Positions 9,082-16,364 of a stretch of DNA of 39,041 bases are shown here, piece after piece (within the stretch, counting starts at the first letter, position 1; every line of letters starts with the position of its first letter). A program made the translations under genes and the position numbers. The DNA is from Phycisphaerales bacterium. Lineage in GTDB: Bacteria > Planctomycetota > Phycisphaerae > Phycisphaerales > SM1A02. The DNA lies in assembly GCA_020345805.1 (NCBI GenBank), contig CP070772.1, positions 1,348,045 through 1,387,085 on the forward strand, in the 5' to 3' direction. A model generated the notes under the pieces. The model saw nothing but the letters and a program-made list of their open reading frames with translations. It had not been told where the DNA came from and searched no databases.

Positions 9082-9725
9082 GCCAACCATTGCGCATCGG
9101 CGCCCTGCTTTCCGGCGGTGGGCGAACGTTGATGAACATCGCCGACCGCATCGACAACGGCTCGCTGAACGCGGAGGTCGTTCTGGTCATCTCTTCCCGC
9201 ACCAGCGCAAGCGGCGTGGAGCGGTCTCAGGACCGGGGCTTTGAGGTACGCGTCGCCCGCAAGAAGGACTTCGAGACCGAAGATGCGCTGCACGATGCCA
9301 TCACCGCTTGGCTGCTGGAAAAGGAAGTCGATCTGGTCTGCCTGTGCGGCTACCTGCGATGGTTCCGGCTCGACCCGCCCTTCGTGGGCAAGGTGATGAA
9401 CATTCATCCCGCCCTGCTGCCGGACTTCGGCGGGAAAGGGATGTACGGCGAGCACGTGCACCGGGCGGTCATAGCAGCGGGAAAGACGGAATCCGGCTGC
9501 ACCGTGCACTTTGTGGACGACCGGTACGACCACGGCCCGACCATCGTGCAGCGCAAGTGTCCGGTGCTTCCCGATGATGATGCCGACTCACTCGCGGCCC
9601 GGGTCTTCGAACAGGAATGTCTGGCCTATCCCGAGGCGATCCGCCTCTTCGCGGAGAAACGCGTGCGGCTGGTGGAGGGGAAGATCGAGATCAGCGAGCA
9701 GGCCGGCAGCGGAGCACGGCAGTAA
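9078..9725 (+). CDS. purN: Phosphoribosylglycinamide formyltransferase
   Basis: Third step of purine biosynthesis: transfers a formyl group from 10-formyltetrahydrofolate to GAR. At 215 residues it fits the family. The phosphate-binding loop is LSGGGRTLMN (11-20). The catalytic triad is present: N108 and H110 in MNIHPALLPDF, and D151 in DDRYDHGPTI. The start overlaps the thioesterase stop by four bases. The last 35 bases overlap the end of the convergent phosphatase-like gene on the other strand. No other pur genes are nearby. Confidence 0.93.
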   Translation: MSQPLRIGALLSGGGRTLMNIADRIDNGSLNAEVVLVISSRTSASGVERSQDRGFEVRVARKKDFETEDALHDAITAWLLEKEVDLVCLCGYLRWFRLDPPFVGKVMNIHPALLPDFGGKGMYGEHVHRAVIAAGKTESGCTVHFVDDRYDHGPTIVQRKCPVLPDDDADSLAARVFEQECLAYPEAIRLFAEKRVRLVEGKIEISEQAGSGARQ

Positions 9726-10608
9726 CGGCGAAGTGGTCGGACGGGTAGCGGTCGTCGCGATTCGTGCGGTCGATGGCCGCCTCCCGCGTGGTGAAGTGGG
9801 TCGACGTGAGAATCCAGTCGATGCGCGGCCCGTCCGCCGTGCCGGCGAAACCGTTGAATGTGCCCTCTTCCTCCCCCGGCCGGGGGTGGAGATGGCGGTA
9901 GGTGTCGATCAGCGCCGGTTCGCCGGCGGGAGCGTGCCCGACCAGCGCCTGATAAGGCGGGCTTGGCGGCGGGCCGGCGGCTGCGTTGAAATCGCCCGTA
10001 ATCACCGCCGGCAGCCCGCCTGCGATGGCCTGGATCTTCCGGCGCAGGAGGCGGGCCGATTCCAGCCGGGCGACCTCGCCGCGGTGGTCGAAATGTGTAT
10101 TGAAGAAGTAGATGATGAGCTGCGGATCGCGGCGCGAGCGCAGTTTGACCCAGGAGGCGATCCGGGTCAGGGAGGTGTCCCAGCTCTTGCTGCCGGGAAT
10201 CTCGGGCGTCTCGCTGAGCCAGAAGTGGCCTTCATCCAGCTTCTCGAAGCGATCGGCCTTGAAGAGGATGGCCGCCATTTCGCCGGATTCCCTGCCGTCG
10301 TTGCGACCGGCGCCGACGAATTCGTAGCCGGGCATTCGAGCTCGCAGGTAGTCGGCCTGGAAATCCAGGCACTCCTGCGTGCCCAGCAGATCGGGCTCGA
10401 AGGCTCTGATGGTTTCGACCAGCAGCTCTCTGCGATTGTCCCAGCGGTTCTCGCCGTCGTTTGCGGTGCCGTAGCGGAGGTTGAAACTCATCACCCGGCA
10501 GTCAACAAAGGTGGCAGGTCCCGCAGCTGATTGACCGGCGGCCTGTGGCTGCGCGCAACCGCTTGTCAGGGACACCAAAGCGACGATGAAAAGCAGGAGA
10601 GTGCGCAC
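9691..10608 (-). CDS. Endonuclease/exonuclease/phosphatase family lipoprotein
   Basis: A 305-residue exported lipoprotein with a DNase I-like (EEP) fold. The lipobox LTSGC puts the lipidated cysteine at C18. Active-site signatures occur in order: MSFNLRYG, LLGTQE (metal-binding Glu), NTHFDHRG, ITGDFNA, RIDWIL, and YPSDHFAV (catalytic Asp-His). Family members cleave phosphodiesters or phosphomonoesters; given the envelope location, extracellular nucleic acid, inositol phosphate or lipid are all possible. The end overlaps purN by 35 bases in convergent orientation. A short decayed relative of residues about 113-140 is present at 12530-12622. Confidence 0.9.
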   Translation of the reverse strand: MRTLLLFIVALVSLTSGCAQPQAAGQSAAGPATFVDCRVMSFNLRYGTANDGENRWDNRRELLVETIRAFEPDLLGTQECLDFQADYLRARMPGYEFVGAGRNDGRESGEMAAILFKADRFEKLDEGHFWLSETPEIPGSKSWDTSLTRIASWVKLRSRRDPQLIIYFFNTHFDHRGEVARLESARLLRRKIQAIAGGLPAVITGDFNAAAGPPPSPPYQALVGHAPAGEPALIDTYRHLHPRPGEEEGTFNGFAGTADGPRIDWILTSTHFTTREAAIDRTNRDDRYPSDHFAVTAVLRCRPAR

Positions 10609-11175
10609 GATCAGATCGGCTCCTGAAGTGACGATGTCGCGGCGCTCGACGCGGCCTTGGCCAAGAGGGTGAAGATGAATTGGATGTTACCAATGATCGG
10701 GAGCCCCTGCTGATGGCGAGTCCAATCGTGCTCTCAGCTTGGCGGGTTTCCCTCGCGGATCCCACTGCAAGGCTCTCATAACCGACCGACACGCCCGTCC
10801 GGGACGAGGCACGGAATCGGCAGTGTCACGATACGTTCCGGGGGGCTGGCCAGTCGTCCAAACATTGGCGCAGAAGCCGGAGCGGGATGTCGAGCCAACG
10901 TGCCGGTGCGCAGGTCGGCGTCTCTGAGGAGTCTGTCCTACGTGGTTCGCGCGTCGGGATGGGCAAGCGACAGGGCGGCCTTCATGGCGTTGATGTCCGA
11001 CAACGCAGAGCGGGTTCTAATTGCCTTGGAGAATCGATCTCAAGGGGAATTTCGATGATCTCGGGCTTGCTTTCTTGCCCCTTGTGGCTATGCTCTTGTG
11101 CTTCTACGCGCCGTAACTCATTGCCTGGTAACGGCTTCTAGGAAGACACCGGCGAGAAAGGTCGGGATTACTCCA
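10609..11175. other. Intergenic stretch upstream of the first PEP-CTERM leader
   Basis: No gene supported; the frames here have no recognisable protein. It should hold the divergent promoters of the lipoprotein gene and the PEP-CTERM gene. Bases 11037-11073 resemble 14383-14422 at about the same distance from the second leader, with the shared pieces CTCA, GGAATTT and GGGCTTGC, suggesting a conserved upstream control region. Confidence 0.5.
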
Positions 11176-11362
11176 ACGAGAGAGGGCGCACTGTTCGAGC
11201 AGCCTTCGAACAGGCGGGGAATGCTCGTGCGTCGCCGACAGGCGATGTGCAGGTTTCTGCTGCACGTACGTGACGTGCGCCAGAGGCGATACCGCCCGAT
11301 CCGACGTGTCCCTGGTAGGCGAGCAAGGGTTCAGCGTATCGAGGGGATCATCTGGTTTCGAT
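11176..11362 (+). ncRNA. Candidate structured leader RNA, copy 1 (upstream of PEP-CTERM gene)
   Basis: A block aligning end to end with 14531-14720. Hairpin A is CTGTTCGA/TCGAACAG (11191-11198 with 11206-11213). Hairpin B is CGTCGCC/GGCGATG (11230-11236 with 11241-11247) with a GACA loop. Hairpin C is TGCACGT/ACGTGCG (11261-11267 with 11273-11279). Hairpin D pairs ATCGA (about 11338-11342) with TCGAT (about 11358-11362). Conserved unpaired segments include GAGAGAGGGCG, GCAGGTTTC, GATACCGCCCG, TAGGCGAGC and TCTGGTTTCGAT. In copy 1 the bases GTATCG (11336-11341) can instead pair with CGATAC (11287-11292), giving a mutually exclusive fold. No known riboswitch class was recognised. Confidence 0.6.
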
Positions 11363-11393
11363 GTTTGAGCTCATAACTACTAGGAGGAATCTC

Positions 11394-12047
11394 ATGACGA
11401 AGGCAACCGTCGCGGCGGCGTGTCTGGTTGTTGCAGGGGCAGCCCATGCCAGTTTGTACGAGCAGGCTGCCGATCTGAACGACCCTGGCACCGGCTACTG
11501 GAGCGCTGCCTACGCCGGCACCTATCATGACTACCTGCACGCCGATAACTTCACACTCGGCGCCGGCGGTCTGGTCGGCGGTGTAACCTGGTGGGGCGGT
11601 AGTGAAAACTACGTGTGGTCAGACCTCACCAACTTCGTCGGTTGGGAAGTCACGTTCTATGACGATGCGGGCGGGCTGCCCGGCAACGTCCTCTACAGCG
11701 AGTACTTCGACAAGGCCGCGACGAACCCGATGGATACCGGGTACGTGGGCTGGCAGGGCTCCACGGTGTACAGCCACGAGGTAAGCCTCACCAGCGCGGT
11801 GAACCTGTCTGGTGGCACGCAGTACTGGATCTCCATCGGTGTTGACCCCGCCAGCGACGCCCTTGACGGCTGGTGGTGGCAGAAGTCCGAGTCCGTAGAC
11901 AACCTCGGCGGCACATTCTACTACCCCGATGGTTTCTGGACCCAGTCCACGGACTTCGACGTGACGTTCGGTCTCATTGAGGTCCCGGCTCCCGGCGCTC
12001 TGGCGCTTCTGGGTGTGGCCGGCCTCATGCGGCGTCGCCGCAGGTGA
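11394..12047 (+). CDS. Secreted PEP-CTERM-type protein, cassette copy 1
   Basis: A 217-residue exported protein. The signal peptide (residues 1-19, ending AGAAHAS) is followed by a beta-rich, tryptophan/tyrosine/glycine-rich body with no named enzyme domain. Residues 198-217 are a PEP-CTERM-like sorting tail: PAPGALALLG, a hydrophobic stretch, then five arginines. Proteins with such tails are handled by an exosortase in other bacteria; none is encoded in this window. The body (GLPGNVLYSEYF, LSGGTQYWISIG) resembles secreted choice-of-anchor proteins. The ATG at 11394 has an AGGAGG site 6 bases upstream and is preferred over the in-frame ATG at 11361, which would fall inside the conserved leader. 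It is preceded by the leader and followed by an intrinsic terminator. Confidence 0.85.
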   Translation: MTKATVAAACLVVAGAAHASLYEQAADLNDPGTGYWSAAYAGTYHDYLHADNFTLGAGGLVGGVTWWGGSENYVWSDLTNFVGWEVTFYDDAGGLPGNVLYSEYFDKAATNPMDTGYVGWQGSTVYSHEVSLTSAVNLSGGTQYWISIGVDPASDALDGWWWQKSESVDNLGGTFYYPDGFWTQSTDFDVTFGLIEVPAPGALALLGVAGLMRRRRR

Positions 12048-12100
12048 TGACGGATCGACTCGGTCCGACGACCGGAGCCCGATCTGATAGATGACAATCC

Positions 12101-12136
12101 GGAGCATCGCGATTTGAATCGTGATGCTCCTTTTAT
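12101..12136 (+). terminator. Intrinsic terminator of the first PEP-CTERM gene
   Basis: A long stem GGAGCATCGCGATT/AATCGTGATGCTCC (12101-12114 with 12117-12130, one G-T pair) followed by TTTTAT. It is preceded by GATGACAATC, as is the equivalent hairpin at 15319-15354, whose stem sequence differs but pairs equally well. Confidence 0.85.
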
Positions 12137-12333
12137 TCGCGCATTTCCGCGCCCCAACCGGCAATACGCCCGCCGTTCTGATGTGGTTCCGAGACGATCG
12201 CCTGAGAGCGGATTCAAACCATGGTCCACCTCTGCCCAATTGGACGCTTCACGCTCATCCCTCGGCGCCGAACCGTCCATACGCACTCTGCTACGGGCCA
12301 GAATGTCACTTCATACGGAAAAGGGGCAACACC

Positions 12334-12490
12334 ATGCTGACCACAGGGGACATTCCCTTTCTGCCGATTCAATCGAATCCGGCCAGCGCATTCGTCACCC
12401 CGCGACGGTTGTTGAGCGAAGCGGCAACCTTTTCTCGGTCGTCCTGGAATAGGATCTGTCCATCGAGCCGGGACAGGGATTCCTCCTTTG
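12334..12490 (+). pseudogene. Decayed PilZ gene fragment, cassette copy 1
   Basis: Starts MLTTGDIPFLPI in one frame and, after a one-base deletion near 12373, continues IESGQRIRHPATVV and NLFSVVLE in another. These match the first 40 residues of the intact PilZ protein at 15592 (MLTIDDGLFLQI, HPATVVDVRDNLYSVKLE). A TAG at 12450-12452 stands where the intact gene has a GAG codon, and similarity continues beyond it (SIEPGQ against PVEPGQ) before fading near 12490. The PilZ domain itself is gone. It lies 287 bases after the first PEP-CTERM gene; the intact gene lies 329 bases after the second. Confidence 0.85.
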
Positions 12491-12529
12491 AGTCGAAACC
12501 GTACACGGATTCATGCAGCAGGCGGGCTG

Positions 12530-12622
12530 CCCGGGCAACTCGGGCGTTTCACTGAGCCGGAAGCGAACTCCATCGAGCTTCTCGAAGCGATCGGAGCGCA
12601 AGAAGATTCCGTGCAGTGAGCC
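12530..12622 (-). pseudogene. Remnant of an EEP-family (phosphatase/nuclease) gene
   Basis: About 27 codons on the minus strand read GIFLRSDRFEKLDG followed by VRFRLSETPELPG. The lipoprotein at 9691-10608 has AILFKADRFEKLDE and GHFWLSETPEIPG at the matching place. Nothing on either side continues the similarity, so this is a stray fragment of a related gene, not a functional protein. Confidence 0.7.
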
Positions 12623-12635
12623 GACAATACGCGCC

Positions 12636-14117
12636 TCAAGCATCCTCCGGAGGCAGAAGATCACCCAAGGCGTCCTTCAGCGGCCCGAGATGCTTGTCAT
12701 ATAGCTTGTAGCGCGCGACCGCGGTCTTGTACATGGGCTTGCGCACCTGGTCGTAGCTGAGAGTGGCGACCGCTCTTTTCGCCTCGTGGAAGCGCAGGCA
12801 GTTGTCATGCCAGGGCAGGCCGATGAAGTCGATGATCTTCCGGCTCAGGTTCTCCTGGTCCGCAACCAGGGCTTCGTAGTCGATCTCCAGCATGTTCACA
12901 TCCGGCAGCGAGCGCCAGTGGTCCATCAGGCGCGAGTACCAGCGGTAGTACAGGCCGAGGTCCCTCAGATCCCCGGCGAAGGGATGCGATACCGGCGAGA
13001 GATTCGCAAAGAAGCATGAAAAGCACACATCCAGCGGATGCCGGCGGACATGGATGATCCTCGCCTGGGGGAGCATGACGCTGATGAGCCCCACATGCTG
13101 GAAGTTACCCAGGGTCTTGTCCGCGATGCGACGGGCTTTGTGGCTGTGTATGCGGAGCTTGTCGAGATAGGCCTTCGCCAGACGATCCAGATTCTCCGGG
13201 GAAGCCTCGGACATGCACTCCGGATACGGTTCCCCCGAATCCACCTCCTCGCTGATCAGAGGCAGCACGGTCTGGAGGTAGTTGACCTCGCCCGCCCCGA
13301 GCGCTTCCGGATGGGCGTGGATGATCTGCTCGGTGAGCGTGGATCCGCAGCGAGGCAAACCGACCACGAACACCGGCAGCTCCGAATCGTGGGGGGCCCG
13401 GGACATTCCGGCCATCAGTTCGGGTGAGAACGCGGCCATCAGGCCGTTGAATCCCATCTCGGTGATACCCACGTCATAGGGGCGGGCGGAAACCTTGTTG
13501 CCTTTGACATAGGCCTCAAAGGCGTGGTCATAGTCACCCAGCCGGTGGTAGGACGTGCCGAGCTGCAGCAACATCTCGCGGCGCTGCACGTCACGAATGT
13601 ACGGCTGGTCGAGCTGCTGTTCGGTGAATTCAACCACCTCCTCATGCTTGCCTTCGCGAGCCAGTATCCGTGAATAGACCGCCGCCACCTCTGCAGTGAT
13701 CTGCCTCGATTTGATGAACGGCTCCAGCAGCGCCCTGGCCCGATCGACCTTGCCCCGTCGTTCCCACACGCTGGCCTTCCCAACGGTAGCTTCCACATGC
13801 CCCGGCTGGAGGCGCAGGGCCTTCTCGAAGGCCGCCATCGCCGGGGTCAGGTCGCCCCCCTGGGCAAGTGCCTTGCCCAGATTGCAGTGATAAAGCGGTT
13901 CCTTGCGGTTGGTAGCAATGGCCTTCCGCTGCCAGTCTGCGGCCTCTCGGTACCGGGAGCGCTGATAGGCGAGGATGCCCATGATGGCCAGGGCGTCGCC
14001 GTTCCTCTTGCTCTTCGCCAAGGCCTGCTTGGTCAGCGTCTCCGCCAGAAGCAGTTCACCGGTCTGCAGGGCCTTGTAGGCCTCCTGAGCAAGGCGTTGG
14101 GCAGTTGGATCTCTCAT
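12636..14117 (-). CDS. TPR-repeat sulfotransferase family protein
   Basis: A 493-residue protein with tetratricopeptide repeats (about residues 1-215) followed by a P-loop sulfotransferase domain (about 245-485). The PAPS 5'-phosphosulfate loop is VVGLPRCGSTLTEQII (251-266) and the 3'-phosphate-binding segment IIHVRRHPLDVCFSCFF is at 354-370. It should move sulfate from PAPS to a hydroxyl or amine on a glycan, protein or small molecule; the TPR part probably recruits the acceptor. The open frame extends upstream to 14327, but TPR sequence starts just after the ATG at 14117, so I use that. It lies between the two PEP-CTERM/PilZ cassettes on the opposite strand, so a secreted cassette product is a possible acceptor (inference). 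Confidence 0.88.
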   Translation of the reverse strand: MRDPTAQRLAQEAYKALQTGELLLAETLTKQALAKSKRNGDALAIMGILAYQRSRYREAADWQRKAIATNRKEPLYHCNLGKALAQGGDLTPAMAAFEKALRLQPGHVEATVGKASVWERRGKVDRARALLEPFIKSRQITAEVAAVYSRILAREGKHEEVVEFTEQQLDQPYIRDVQRREMLLQLGTSYHRLGDYDHAFEAYVKGNKVSARPYDVGITEMGFNGLMAAFSPELMAGMSRAPHDSELPVFVVGLPRCGSTLTEQIIHAHPEALGAGEVNYLQTVLPLISEEVDSGEPYPECMSEASPENLDRLAKAYLDKLRIHSHKARRIADKTLGNFQHVGLISVMLPQARIIHVRRHPLDVCFSCFFANLSPVSHPFAGDLRDLGLYYRWYSRLMDHWRSLPDVNMLEIDYEALVADQENLSRKIIDFIGLPWHDNCLRFHEAKRAVATLSYDQVRKPMYKTAVARYKLYDKHLGPLKDALGDLLPPEDA

Positions 14118-14530
14118 GGGATCAGCCGTTCTTCCGATTTCTCGCAGGGCGATCGGTGCCACCGACCCGCGGGCCCTTCCCGACGATAGCAGTCCCGCGT
14201 CGGGAGTGGAACCTGCTTCGGCACAGGAACTTCGGCACTTGACAGGCCTTCCATCGGGCCCCGTCAGAGTCCCGAAACGGCCGGCCGCGGCGGCTGAACA
14301 GCGCACGGAGGGCAGAATGTTCAGCACAACGTCCGATAATCCGGCCTTGTCCGCCCGCCAAGCCGGACCACCGCCAAATACGTCTCAGGTGGGAATTTTG
14401 ACCATTTTGGGGCTTGCGTTTCCCTTCAGGCCGGTTAGATTTTCAATGGATGCACTCCGGCTATGCCATCGGGGGCCCTGTGGCAGGCGCGGGGAGGCCG
14501 TTTGGGGGGCGGCTAAAGGCGTCCAAATGA
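14118..14530. other. Intergenic stretch upstream of the second PEP-CTERM leader
   Basis: No gene supported. It contains the start region of the sulfotransferase gene on one side and the presumed promoter of the second PEP-CTERM gene on the other. Bases 14383-14422 (with GGGAATTTTGACC and GGGGCTTGC) match 11037-11073 upstream of the first leader. Confidence 0.5.
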
Positions 14531-14720
14531 AGAGAGAGGGCGTCGTCGTCCAGGCCGCCTGGACGGACGGGAAAGGCTCGCGTACCGCCGAGAGGCGCTG
14601 CGCAGGTTTCGGGTGCATGCATCGTGCATGTACGCAGAGCAGATACCGCCCGGTTCGATGTGTCCTTTATAGGCGAGCGAAGGGTGCACCGGATCGAGGG
14701 GGAGAATCTGGTTTCGATCC
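14531..14720 (+). ncRNA. Candidate structured leader RNA, copy 2 (upstream of PEP-CTERM gene)
   Basis: Second copy of the leader at 11176-11362. Hairpin A is CGTCCAGG/CCTGGACG (14547-14554 with 14558-14565), different bases from copy 1 but fully paired. Hairpin B is CGCC-GAGA-GGCG (14586-14597) with a GNRA loop. Hairpin C is a 9-bp stem GTGCATGCA/TGCATGTAC (14613-14621 with 14625-14633) where copy 1 has a different paired sequence. Hairpin D is GGATCGA/TCGATCC (14691-14697 with 14714-14720), extended by two pairs relative to copy 1. The unpaired segments GAGAGAGGGCG, GCAGGTTTC, GATACCGCCCG and TAGGCGAGC are kept. The coding region starts 33 bases further on. Confidence 0.6.
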
Positions 14721-14753
14721 TCGAGGAGACAAACGTAGGAGGAACACCCTGAT

Positions 14754-15263
14754 ATGAAAAAGATAATCACGACTGCGGCAGTGTTGGCCGTCGCCGGCGC
14801 TGCCAACGCTGACTTCAGCGGCTACTACGCCCCAGCAGGCTGGACGGAGGTCACTCCGTACGACTCTGCGATCATCTGGAACGCCCCGGGAGGAGTAACC
14901 GTCCAGGGCGTCGATTCCGGGACGTGGTACGGTAGTTTCACGACACTCACGATCGTTGCGCCGGCCAATGGTCTGTTCCAGTTCGACTGGTACTACTACA
15001 CGACCGACAGCCCCGGCTACGACGAGGGCGGGTACATCATCAACAACACGTACTACTACCTCGACGGCTATGGCGGTGGCAGCGGAACCGTGAGCGTCAA
15101 CGTTAACGCAGGTGATACCATCGGGTGGTATGTGAATGACTACGATGGTTGCTGCGGCGCAGGATTCTTGGAGGTAACCAACTTCACCGGTCCAATACCG
15201 GCGCCAGGTGCGCTGGCCCTGATTGGGCTGGCCGGGCTGACCGCCCGACGCCGACGCCGGTAA
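14754..15263 (+). CDS. Secreted PEP-CTERM-type protein, cassette copy 2
   Basis: A 169-residue exported protein with signal peptide (1-19, ending AGAANA), an acidic aromatic beta-rich body and a C-terminal PEP-CTERM-like tail at 149-169 (PAPGALALIGLAGL then arginines). Two adjacent cysteines (DGCCGAG) lie at about 132-133. The body shows no clear similarity to the protein encoded at 11394-12047, while the signal peptide, tail, leader and terminator do, so the cassette frame is conserved around a variable product. The ATG at 14754 has an AGGAGGA site. An exosortase-type sorting enzyme would be needed and is not in this window. Confidence 0.85.
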   Translation: MKKIITTAAVLAVAGAANADFSGYYAPAGWTEVTPYDSAIIWNAPGGVTVQGVDSGTWYGSFTTLTIVAPANGLFQFDWYYYTTDSPGYDEGGYIINNTYYYLDGYGGGSGTVSVNVNAGDTIGWYVNDYDGCCGAGFLEVTNFTGPIPAPGALALIGLAGLTARRRRR

Positions 15264-15318
15264 CGATCGGCCGGTCCGATCTCCCATGATCGGGACCCGG
15301 CCTGACTGATGACAATCA

Positions 15319-15354
15319 GGGACATTGCGGCCTGCGTCGCGATGTCCCTTTTAT
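15319..15354 (+). terminator. Intrinsic terminator of the second PEP-CTERM gene
   Basis: An 11-bp stem GGGACATTGCG/CGCGATGTCCC (15319-15329 with 15338-15348, one T-G pair) followed by TTTTAT. It occupies the same position as 12101-12136 and keeps pairing through compensatory differences. The rest of 15355-15591, up to the PilZ gene, shows nothing recognisable. Confidence 0.85.
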
Positions 15355-15591
15355 CTGCGCATTGGCCGCCCCGGAAGCGTGCCACGGCGGGCCGGGGGGC
15401 CGTGCCGCAGGCTGGAGGCGTCCCATAACAGCCGAACCTCTCAGCCTCCCCCCTTCCCTGGCATGGGCGATCACCCATCCCGCGCCCGGCACCATTACCC
15501 GCGCCGGACTTATCCTTGCCGGCCGAATCGTCGATAGCCAGATAACGACACCCTTTCCGCCAAGTCTCACCACATAAAAGGGGGCAGCGCG

Positions 15592-16206
15592 ATGCTGACC
15601 ATCGACGACGGCCTTTTTCTTCAGATTCCCGGCGATTCCGGTCAACGAACTCTTCACCCGGCGACAGTGGTGGACGTGCGCGATAATCTCTATTCCGTCA
15701 AACTGGAGGAGAATGTGCCCGTTGAACCGGGGCAGGATGTGCTGATCTACTACGAGACGAAGCGCGAGTTCGTGCAGCAGTCGGCCAACGTCGGGGCAAC
15801 CATGCCGTTCGAAGCCACCCCGGTCCTCAGGATCGTGACCATCGGTGAGCCGGTGTCGGCGGAAACCCGACAGTGCTATCGCGTCTCGACGGTCACGGCC
15901 AACCTGAGCGCGAATGTGGGTGAACTCGTCGGCTGTCCGCTGATTGACGTCAGCGCCACCGGATTCTCGATCGTCGCCGACGATTGCTTCAAGATCGGGC
16001 AGGTGGTTCCCGCCCTGCTGGTCTTCGAAGGCGAGCAGTTCTCCGGCAAGGCCTGCATCCAGAGTGCCAAGGAGCTCGGCACGAACCGGATCCGGTACGG
16101 TCTGCATTGCATCAACGACCGCGAATCCGGCTGGGACCTGGAGCGAGGCCTGAGCCACATCAGCACGGCGGTACAGCGCATGCAACTGCGTCGCCGCGCC
16201 GGCTGA
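15592..16206 (+). CDS. PilZ domain protein, probable cyclic-di-GMP effector
   Basis: A 204-residue cytosolic protein. The C-terminal PilZ domain has both cyclic-di-GMP binding signatures: RxxxR as R93-QCY-R97 and DxSxxG as DVSATG at 119-124, correctly spaced. Residues 1-85 form a beta-rich N-terminal domain like that of YcgR-type proteins (HPATVVDVRDNLYSVKLE). PilZ proteins of this build bind cyclic di-GMP and alter motility, surface polysaccharide or secretion through a partner. It is the last gene of the second leader/PEP-CTERM cassette. A stretch of G residues precedes the ATG at 15592, and the same context precedes the pseudogene at 12334. Both key motifs are intact, so binding is likely. 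Confidence 0.85.
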   Translation: MLTIDDGLFLQIPGDSGQRTLHPATVVDVRDNLYSVKLEENVPVEPGQDVLIYYETKREFVQQSANVGATMPFEATPVLRIVTIGEPVSAETRQCYRVSTVTANLSANVGELVGCPLIDVSATGFSIVADDCFKIGQVVPALLVFEGEQFSGKACIQSAKELGTNRIRYGLHCINDRESGWDLERGLSHISTAVQRMQLRRRAG

Positions 16207-16364
16207 CCGCAGGGTTCTTCGTCGGAGTCCGACACACGGCGCGAGTTGGGTCGTGCCGACCGGATGCCCTGCGCGCAACATGCGCGTCGCTCTCGCCCGG
16301 CGATTCCCGACAGACGTTGGCCTAACATACATCGCTGGTTAACGGGGCCGGCCGGAGTTCATCC

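Noticed and set aside
9691..9725. Thirty-five-base convergent overlap of purN and the lipoprotein gene as evidence of a wrong call
   Set aside because: Both ends are supported by conserved sequence close to the overlap; short convergent overlaps are common.
10739..11141. Small plus-strand frames before the first leader
   Set aside because: No ribosome site, domain or coherent composition.
12121..12555. Open frame spanning the region after the first PEP-CTERM gene
   Set aside because: It runs through a terminator, a frameshifted PilZ remnant and an antisense EEP remnant, so it is not a real gene.
14711..14720. GTTTCGATCC resembling a tRNA T-loop in the leader
   Set aside because: No acceptor, D or anticodon arm can be formed, and the surrounding bases pair differently in the two copies.
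11176..14720. Leader as a known riboswitch (GEMM-I, cobalamin, glycine, ydaO types considered)
   Set aside because: Conserved core strings of those classes are missing in both copies; kept as an unclassified candidate.
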